From contig JALOTU010000186.1 in the NCBI GenBank assembly GCA_025457725.1, positions 1 through 5,580 of the forward strand: 5,580 nt of DNA, in the 5' to 3' direction. Below, in pieces: positions 1 through 4,302 of this stretch. Under the pieces are notes generated by a model that was not told the origin of the DNA, made no database searches, and worked only from the letters and a program-made list of their open reading frames with translations. The stretch is from Verrucomicrobiota bacterium (GTDB lineage Bacteria; Verrucomicrobiota; Verrucomicrobiia; Limisphaerales; DSYF01). How positions within the stretch are numbered: position 1 is the first letter of the stretch; each line of letters starts with the position of its first letter. The translations under genes and the position numbers were made by a program.

Positions 1-115
1 GCGCCTCGTGCAGTGCCCCAAAATGCGCCATGCTCAGGGCGGGCAGGAACAAGCCCAGCAACAAACCGGCAATCACCGGCCTGCACCGCAAGGCTTTCCG
101 CCACGATCTGAACAT
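1..115 (-). CDS. Signal-peptide-bearing protein, N-terminal fragment (gene runs off the left edge)
   Basis: The frame encodes about 38 residues before the window ends. They form a textbook Sec signal peptide. The n-region is basic (R3, R6, K7, R10, R12). The hydrophobic core runs from about V14 to L27 and includes the stretch IAGLLLGLFLPAL. A Ser-x-Ala (SMA) motif at 28-30 suggests cleavage after A30. The mature part visible, HFGALHEA, is too short to identify a family, so the function is unknown; only export across the inner membrane is inferred. An in-frame stop at 134-136 bounds the frame, leaving two starts: GTG at 127 and ATG at 115. I prefer ATG 115 because a candidate promoter at 136-165 would start transcription near 129, almost on top of the GTG. 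No strong Shine-Dalgarno motif is visible, only a weak GAAG. The gene lies downstream of rnr on the same strand, but the ~354-bp gap argues for its own promoter. Confidence 0.6.
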   Translation of the reverse strand, partial: MFRSWRKALRCRPVIAGLLLGLFLPALSMAHFGALHEA

Positions 116-135
116 GACAGTCTTCACTTCTTCTC

Positions 136-165
136 AATATCAGCAGCATCTGTGCTAGGTGGCAA
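136..165 (-). promoter_or_regulatory. Candidate sigma70-type promoter for the left-edge secreted-protein gene
   Basis: On the minus strand, TTGCCA (165-160; five of six matches to TTGACA) is followed after 18 nt by GATATT (141-136; four of six matches to TATAAT). Transcription would begin near 129, giving a leader of about 14 nt to the ATG at 115. The match is moderate and the host's promoter consensus is unknown, so this is an inference from position and similarity. Confidence 0.3.
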
Positions 166-176
166 CAGGATTTTGT

Positions 177-189
177 GCAAGTGACTTGC
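177..189. promoter_or_regulatory. Small inverted repeat, possible operator
   Basis: GCAAGTGACTTGC is a perfect inverted repeat with 6-bp arms around a single G. It overlaps a second, shorter one, CTTGCGTCAAG (185-195). The pair lies just upstream of the candidate -35 box of the left-edge gene, where an activator or repressor could bind. Only the symmetry is visible and no regulator can be named. Short palindromes arise by chance, so confidence is low. Confidence 0.2.
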
Positions 190-223
190 GTCAAGCGATG
201 CCGGTCTCCGCCAGCGTGACCGC

Positions 224-410
224 GAGGCTGAGGACTTTAAAAGCCTCCCCCAAGTCCGATGACGGATCCGAGCACCACAGGGAGGGCGCCGGGCATGGAA
301 GGGTGCTGGGCTGGGTCGCTGCCAGGAGTTCCTGGCGTAGCCGGGGAAGGGTCCGACCCATTGTCAATTTGCGGGAGGTTGCTGGTATCCCGCAGGATGC
401 GCCCCGGCGC
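224..410. other. Non-coding spacer with consecutive stem-loops, 3' of rnr
   Basis: The spacer between rnr and the left-edge gene has no convincing coding frame but several inverted repeats in a row. They are GAGGCT/AGCCTC (224-229 with 242-247); AGCACC/GGTGCT (271-276 with 302-307); TGGGTCG/CGACCCA (312-318 with 354-360), which encloses GCCAGGA/TCCTGGC (321-327 with 330-336); GCGGGA/TCCCGC (371-376 with 388-393); and GCGCC/GGCGC (399-403 with 406-410). The central hairpin can extend to about 10 pairs (318-327 with 330-341) with a 2-nt bulge. None has a U-tract, so these are not classical intrinsic terminators on either strand. The region could be a structured RNA, rnr 3' UTR, a decayed element, or chance pairing in GC-rich DNA. 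Confidence 0.3.
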
Positions 411-452
411 AAACGTCATCGATGAGCCGCTGGTGCAGCACGGACAACAGGG

Positions 453-477
453 AACCGGACAGGCATGTCCGCGCTCC
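453..477 (-). repeat. Solo copy of the GCGGACA-N4-TGTCCGC palindrome family
   Basis: Read on the minus strand, the first 22 nt match the right-hand terminal copy at 3773-3797 with one difference. The symmetric core has 6-bp arms, CGGACA (456-461) and TGTCCG (466-471), with a 4-nt loop. It lies 4 nt past the rnr stop codon, so the rnr transcript would carry this hairpin at its 3' end. It could pause transcription or protect the mRNA, but it lacks a U-run. No partner copy in inverse orientation is visible nearby. Confidence 0.65.
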
Positions 478-481
478 CGGA

Positions 482-2725
482 TCAACGTCGCCGGCCGCCC
501 CGCCGGGTGCCTCGGCCGCGCTTGCTTGATGAGCCGGGGTTGGCAGGAGCAGCACCGGGAGCAACCTTGCCACGACGACCGGGCGAAGCGGAGGGACGTT
601 TGCCGCGCGGCGCATGGCGTTGCGGACGCGGCTCGGGCACCAGCTTGAAATCCACCTGTTTCTTGAAGGTGTCCACCTTGGCAATCTGCACCTTCAGGTT
701 GTCCCCCAGACGGATCACCCGCCGGAAACGTCGGCCCGTCAACTGGCCCCGCGCGGCGTCGAACACATAGAAATCATCCTCCACGCTGGACAGGTGGACC
801 AGGCCGCTCATCGCCAGTCCCGGCACATCGACAAAGAACCCGAAGTTGCGCACGTCGGTGACCAGCGCCGGATACGATTCGGGCTGGGCGGACTCCAACT
901 GCGCCTTGAGAAACGCGTACATCTTGACGTCCTTGCTGTCCCGCTCGGCATCCGCCGAGTTGCGTTCCGTGGCCGAGATGTGTTCGGCCGTCTCCCGGAG
1001 GGCATGCGTGGAGCCATGGTTCTTCCCGAAGAGGGCGCGGTGCACCACGAGGTCGGCATAACGCCGGATGGGCGAGGTGAAGTGCGTGTATTCCTTCTTG
1101 GCGAGTCCGTAGTGCCCCAGCGGTTCCACGGCGTAGCGGGCCCGCATCAGGGATTTCAGGAACCCAATCTTCAAGGCCGGCCCGATGGGCAGGGAGTCCA
1201 GCCGGTGCATAAGCTTCTGCACCTCGGCCGGCTTGCTGAGGTTGCCGCAGGGCACATGGTGGGCAAGCACCTCCTCGCGATACTCCTGCAGGCGCCGTTC
1301 ATCCGGCTGCTCGTGCACCCGGTAAACGGCCTTCAGGTTGCGGCGCATCAGGTGGGCCGCCACGGCCTCGTTGGCCAGCAGCATGCACTCCTCGATCAGC
1401 TGGTGGGAGATGTCGTTCTCCACCTTTTCCAGCCGCAGCACCCGGCCCTGCTCATCCAGGCGGATCTTGGTCTCGGGAAAGTCCAGCGCCAGGGAGCCGT
1501 TCTTGAACCGCAACCGCCGGATGTGCTGGGCCAGCTTGTTCGCGTGATGCAGCATTTCCTCGGCAGGGGTGCCCGGCTTGCGATTGAGAATGCCGAACAC
1601 CTCCTTGTAGGTGAAGCGCTGCCGGGAATGAATCACCGCCGGATAAAACTTCGTGTGCAACACCCGGCCGCCGTCGGAGACCAGAAACTCGACGCACTTT
1701 GTCAACCGGTCCACGTTGGGCTTCAAGGAACACAGTTCGTTGCTCAACGCCTCCGGGAGCATCGGAATGACGCGATCCACCAGGTAGGTCGAGTTTCCGC
1801 GCCGCCGGGCCTCGGCATCCAGCGCCGTGCCCGGCTTCACGTAATGCGACACATCGGCGATGTGCACCCAGAGCTTCCACTGGTCCGCGGACACCCGTTG
1901 CAGGCAAATGGCGTCGTCGAAATCCTTGGCATCGTCCGGATCGATGGTGACCACCAGGTGCTTCCGGCAATCGTTGCGCCCGGCCAGGTCGCCGGGGGAT
2001 ACGTCCGGCCCGATGGACCGGGCCTCCTGCAGCACGTCCTTGGGGAAGTGCAACGGCAGCTGGTACTGGCGCAACACGGACAGCATGTCCACCCCCTCCT
2101 CCCCGGGCGCCCCGAGCACCTCGATGATCTCGCCCTCGGGATTGGTGTGGCGCGAATTCCATTCCCGCAACTCCACCACCACCTTGTCCCCCTCGCGCGC
2201 CGGCCGGCCCACATCGCGGGGTTCGGTGACATACACGTCGTGTGGAATCCGGGGATCATCGGGGATCACGTAAAGAAACTGGCGGCTGCGCTGCAGCGTG
2301 CCGACCATCCGGGTGCGCTTGCGCTCCAAAATCCGCACCACCGCCCCGGTGCACCGCTCTTCGACCTTCGCCCCGGGCCGCGTCGGTTTCACATCCTTCC
2401 GCACCAGCACGCGATCCTCGTGGAACGCGGTGCCCGTGGCGCTCTCGGGAACCATGATCTCCTTGACCCCCGCGTCGTCCGGCTGCAGGTAACCGGTTCC
2501 CTGCCGATTCACGCGCAGGCGCCCGGGGACAAGATCCGCGTCGCGCGACGGAATGTAGCGCCCACCCTTGGTGCGGGTGATGCGGCCGGAACGGGTCAGC
2601 TCCCGCAGTTCCTCCTGCAGCTGGTGTTGGGCCTTGGGCGGCAGGCCCAACCGCTGGAGCAGTTCGGGAAGGTTGGACGGCGCATAGTCCGCGCGACCCA
2701 GTAATTTCAGAATCTTGTCCTGCAT
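482..2725 (-). CDS. rnr: Ribonuclease R (RNase II/RNB family 3'-5' exoribonuclease)
   Basis: This 747-residue protein has the full RNase R architecture. An N-terminal winged-helix region (about 1-65) is followed by two cold-shock OB folds (about 66-125 and 140-205), the RNB catalytic domain (about 250-575), an S1 RNA-binding domain (about 617-696) and a basic tail. The catalytic signature IDPDDAKDFDDA (261-272) supplies the magnesium-binding aspartates D262, D268, D270 and D271. The conserved segments GNSTYLVDRVIPMLPEALSN (310-329) and HFTSPIRRYADLVVHR (548-563) are intact. The family degrades structured RNA processively in the cytoplasm and takes part in rRNA and tmRNA quality control. E. 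coli RNase R has 813 residues, so the length is normal. The last ~45 residues are rich in R, G, P and K and end RRGGRRR, resembling the basic tail that aids duplex unwinding. The ATG at 2725 is the first possible start after an in-frame stop. No Shine-Dalgarno motif precedes it. Confidence 0.97.
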   Translation of the reverse strand: MQDKILKLLGRADYAPSNLPELLQRLGLPPKAQHQLQEELRELTRSGRITRTKGGRYIPSRDADLVPGRLRVNRQGTGYLQPDDAGVKEIMVPESATGTAFHEDRVLVRKDVKPTRPGAKVEERCTGAVVRILERKRTRMVGTLQRSRQFLYVIPDDPRIPHDVYVTEPRDVGRPAREGDKVVVELREWNSRHTNPEGEIIEVLGAPGEEGVDMLSVLRQYQLPLHFPKDVLQEARSIGPDVSPGDLAGRNDCRKHLVVTIDPDDAKDFDDAICLQRVSADQWKLWVHIADVSHYVKPGTALDAEARRRGNSTYLVDRVIPMLPEALSNELCSLKPNVDRLTKCVEFLVSDGGRVLHTKFYPAVIHSRQRFTYKEVFGILNRKPGTPAEEMLHHANKLAQHIRRLRFKNGSLALDFPETKIRLDEQGRVLRLEKVENDISHQLIEECMLLANEAVAAHLMRRNLKAVYRVHEQPDERRLQEYREEVLAHHVPCGNLSKPAEVQKLMHRLDSLPIGPALKIGFLKSLMRARYAVEPLGHYGLAKKEYTHFTSPIRRYADLVVHRALFGKNHGSTHALRETAEHISATERNSADAERDSKDVKMYAFLKAQLESAQPESYPALVTDVRNFGFFVDVPGLAMSGLVHLSSVEDDFYVFDAARGQLTGRRFRRVIRLGDNLKVQIAKVDTFKKQVDFKLVPEPRPQRHAPRGKRPSASPGRRGKVAPGAAPANPGSSSKRGRGTRRGGRRR

Positions 2726-2737
2726 ATGACTGACCGG

Positions 2738-2766
2738 ACTATGACGGAATCACGCCGCATTGCCAG
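2738..2766 (-). promoter_or_regulatory. Weak candidate promoter for rnr
   Basis: On the minus strand, CTGGCA (2766-2761) and CATAGT (2743-2738) are separated by 17 nt, and each matches four of six sigma70 consensus bases. Transcription would start near 2731 and leave only about five bases before the rnr ATG. That would make a leaderless message, which fits the missing Shine-Dalgarno motif. This is an inference from weak matches, and a promoter further upstream is equally possible. Confidence 0.2.
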
Positions 2767-2817
2767 CGTGGATATTCAGGGCGGCCAATTAATCCCGGGC
2801 TGACATTCCATTGGACG

Positions 2818-2849
2818 CCGGGGGCCGCCTGTCGCAGGCTGGCGCCCGG
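2818..2849 (+). promoter_or_regulatory. Strong hairpin abutting the phosphoesterase start codon
   Basis: The arm 2818-2831 pairs with 2835-2849 around a TCG triloop. It forms about 13 base pairs, with one G-G mismatch (2823 with 2844) and one bulged T (2840). The outer stem is CCGGG/CCCGG and the inner stem GCCTG/CAGGC. Its last base is adjacent to the ATG at 2850, so it occupies the place where a ribosome-binding site would be. It could restrain translation initiation in cis, act as a protein-binding site, or belong to a dispersed GC-rich repeat. The pairing is read directly; the function is inferred. Confidence 0.45.
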
Positions 2850-3581
2850 ATGAAATTGCTCTTCGTGGCGGATCTGCATTACGCGCTCAAGCAGTTCGAT
2901 TGGGTCGCATCCAATGCCGCGCGCTTCGATGCCGTCATCATCGGGGGCGATCTCCTCGACCTGGGCTCGTTCCTGGATCTGGACGTGCAGATCGTCGTGA
3001 TGGAAAAGTATCTCAACCGCCTCCGCAGCGGCACCCGGGTCATTGTGAGCTCGGGCAATCACGACACGGACCGCCACAACGCCAGCGGCGAAGCGATCGC
3101 GCACTGGTTGCGGCAGGCAAAGGCGCCGCAGCTCTTCGTGGACGGCGACGGCGTGGAATGCAACGGCACGCTGATCACCGTCTGCCCCTGGTGGGATGGC
3201 CCGGTGACCCGGAGCGAGGTCGAACAGCAACTCGCCTCCGACGCCGGCCGCCCCAAGGAGAAATGGATCTGGATCCACCACGCGCCCCCGGATCAATCGC
3301 CGGTGAGCTGGACCGGCAAGATGTATGGAGGCGATCCCTTTCTGGTGGGTTGGATCGAACAGTTTCAGCCCGATCTGGTGCTGTCCGGGCATATTCACAA
3401 CGCGCCCTTCTATCCGGACGGTTCCTGGGTGGATCAGCTGGGCAAGACCTGGGTCTTCAATCCGGGCAAACAGCCCGGACCCCAACCCACCTTCCTTAGC
3501 ATCGACCTCGATCAAATGAGTGTGGAATGGGTGTCGATCGAGGGGGAGGACAGCCGGCGGCTCGCCGCGACCCCGGGCTGA
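2850..3581 (+). CDS. Calcineurin-like metallophosphoesterase
   Basis: This 243-residue soluble protein carries all the motifs of the dinuclear-metal phosphoesterase fold: D8-L9-H10, GGDLLD (32-37), GNHD (69-72), a histidine pair in IHHAPP (143-144) and GHIH (180-183). These residues bind two metal ions, usually Mn, Fe or Ni, and hydrolyse phosphomono- or phosphodiesters. Substrates in the family range from cyclic nucleotides to nucleic acids and cannot be told from sequence here. No signal peptide or membrane segment is seen, so it is probably cytoplasmic. I chose ATG 2850 because MKLLFVADLH begins directly at the first beta-strand, as is usual. An in-frame TTG at 2811 would add 13 residues, MDAGGRLSQAGAR, read through the hairpin, which is unlikely. 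No Shine-Dalgarno motif is visible. It diverges from rnr and converges on the cyclic-nucleotide-binding-fold gene, so it appears to be transcribed alone. Confidence 0.92.
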   Translation: MKLLFVADLHYALKQFDWVASNAARFDAVIIGGDLLDLGSFLDLDVQIVVMEKYLNRLRSGTRVIVSSGNHDTDRHNASGEAIAHWLRQAKAPQLFVDGDGVECNGTLITVCPWWDGPVTRSEVEQQLASDAGRPKEKWIWIHHAPPDQSPVSWTGKMYGGDPFLVGWIEQFQPDLVLSGHIHNAPFYPDGSWVDQLGKTWVFNPGKQPGPQPTFLSIDLDQMSVEWVSIEGEDSRRLAATPG

Positions 3582-3615
3582 GCCACCGGCCGTTTCAAAC
3601 GTGAAGGCAGCCCAA

Positions 3616-3640
3616 GGGGCGCGGACATTCTTGTCCGCCC
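3616..3640 (+). repeat. Left terminal copy of the GCGGACA-N4-TGTCCGC palindrome
   Basis: The core is a perfect palindrome: arms GCGGACA (3621-3627) and TGTCCGC (3632-3638) with loop TTCT. Read on the plus strand it matches the reverse complement of 3773-3797 at 22 of 25 positions, so the two copies form an inverted pair. It lies 34 nt past the phosphoesterase stop codon. Confidence 0.7.
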
Positions 3641-3772
3641 GTTGGTAAGTTGAGAGCGGTTCTTGAATTGCCATGGCCAAAAGAGGCACAAGAAGCGCAA
3701 GAAGACATGATTCCATTTGAGGACCCTGTATCCTTTTGCGGCTGCACGGTTCTTCAGTCTCCTCTGGCAGTC

Positions 3773-3797
3773 GCGCGGACAGGAATGTCCGCGCTCC
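3773..3797 (-). repeat. Right terminal copy of the GCGGACA-N4-TGTCCGC palindrome
   Basis: This is the longest perfect palindrome of the three copies. Its 9-bp arms are GCGCGGACA (3773-3781) and TGTCCGCGC (3786-3794), with loop GGAA. It is inverted relative to the copy at 3616-3640 and has the same orientation as the solo copy at 453-477. It ends 13 nt before the stop codon of the minus-strand cyclic-nucleotide-binding-fold gene, so that transcript would carry it in its 3' UTR. Confidence 0.7.
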
Positions 3798-3810
3798 GGG
3801 AACCGGATCC

Positions 3811-4254
3811 CTACCCGCCTTGGGGCCGGTTCATCAGCGTGTCCAGCACCTCATCGACCATTCCGAGATGATCGTGGCCTTCGTACTGCCGCTTCACGTC
3901 CACCAGGTATTTGTTGAGCGCATTGATGCGGCGCGCGAGGAGCCGGGCCACATGCAGGCTGGCCTCGGTGGATTGGGCCAGGAAGGATTCCGAATCCTCG
4001 ATGACGGCGAACACAGACGGCGTCAGGGTGCGCACCGAGGCCGTGTAGATGCCGCCCAGCAGGGCGGAGATCTCGCCAAACACCGCCCCCGGCTCGGAGG
4101 ATCGGGCCAGGCGCACGCCGTCGCGCACCACCTCCACTTCGCCCTCGATCAGCACCAGGATGGCGGGGCTGGTCACGCCTTGCTCGATCACGGTCTGGCC
4201 GGCGGCGAATGCACGCCGCGGATATCCGGAGGTCAGTTCTAAAATGCCAGGCAT
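3811..4254 (-). CDS. Single-domain cyclic-nucleotide-binding-fold (Crp/Fnr sensor-type) protein
   Basis: This 147-residue protein consists of one cNMP-binding beta-roll (about 8-95) and a helical C-terminus (about 96-142). Recognisable parts are FAAGQTVIEQG (16-26), ILVLIEGEVEVVRDG (32-46) and the phosphate-binding-cassette region PGAVFGEISALLGG (55-68) followed by TASV. In canonical cAMP binders this cassette reads roughly GE-x-ALL-xxx-PR-x-A-T/S-V. Here the arginine position is Y70, so classical cAMP binding is doubtful. There is no helix-turn-helix, so it is not a Crp-type DNA-binding regulator; it may be a sensor or a protein-interaction domain. ATG 4254 is preferred; an in-frame TTG at 4293 would add 13 residues that do not look like the fold. 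No Shine-Dalgarno motif is visible. It follows typA by 48 nt on the same strand and is probably co-transcribed with it. Confidence 0.85.
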   Translation of the reverse strand: MPGILELTSGYPRRAFAAGQTVIEQGVTSPAILVLIEGEVEVVRDGVRLARSSEPGAVFGEISALLGGIYTASVRTLTPSVFAVIEDSESFLAQSTEASLHVARLLARRINALNKYLVDVKRQYEGHDHLGMVDEVLDTLMNRPQGG

Positions 4255-4302
4255 GACGGGGAACGGAATACGCGCGATGAGACGGCCGGGCAATCCTGAA
4301 AA

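Larger units (their letters stand above)
3616..3797. mobile_element. MITE-like non-coding element bounded by inverted palindromic repeats
   Basis: About 180 bp lie between two 25-nt inverted terminal copies that match at 22 of 25 positions. The interior (3641-3772) is less GC-rich than the flanking genes and has no convincing coding frame. It contains a purine-rich stretch, GGCACAAGAAGCGCAAGAAG (3685-3704), of a kind I recall from dispersed intergenic repeats in environmental bacterial genomes. The size, paired ends and lack of coding sequence fit a miniature inverted-repeat element moved in trans. I see no clear target-site duplication. It could instead be a REP/BIME-style pair of palindromes without mobility. 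It fills the space between two convergent genes, where insertion does little harm, and its hairpins may help separate their transcripts. Confidence 0.45.

Noticed and set aside
159..425. Plus-strand 88-codon frame in the spacer
   Set aside because: The product is Arg/Ser-rich and low in typical protein features, with no Shine-Dalgarno motif. It reads through the stem-loops and resembles chance open frame in GC-rich DNA.
191..485. Two overlapping minus-strand frames (191-412 and 237-485) in the spacer after rnr, with hydrophobic endings
   Set aside because: Both start with TTG without a ribosome-binding site, and one reads through the palindrome as a Cys/Pro-rich stretch. A frameshifted remnant gene was considered because of endings such as FKVLSLAVTLAETGIA, but no family is recognisable.
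614..2704. Long plus-strand open frame of 696 codons antisense to rnr
   Set aside because: It lies wholly opposite a gene with a complete RNase R architecture. Its product is rich in His, Gln, Leu and Val with no family motif, as expected when a GC-rich gene is read antisense.
3582..3640. Intrinsic terminator after the phosphoesterase gene
   Set aside because: The palindromes CGTTTCAAACG (3591-3601) and 3621-3638 can form hairpins, but neither is followed by a run of T, so a classical Rho-independent terminator cannot be claimed.
2739..3716. Long minus-strand open frame of 325 codons across the phosphoesterase gene
   Set aside because: The plus-strand gene there has all five metallophosphoesterase motifs. 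The antisense frame has no recognisable domain and runs through the repeat element and the hairpin.
4255..4293. TTG start at 4293 for the cyclic-nucleotide-binding-fold gene
   Set aside because: It would add 13 residues (MPGRLIARIPFPV) not expected for the fold. The only AGGA-like bases directly abut the TTG, which is too close to act as a Shine-Dalgarno site.
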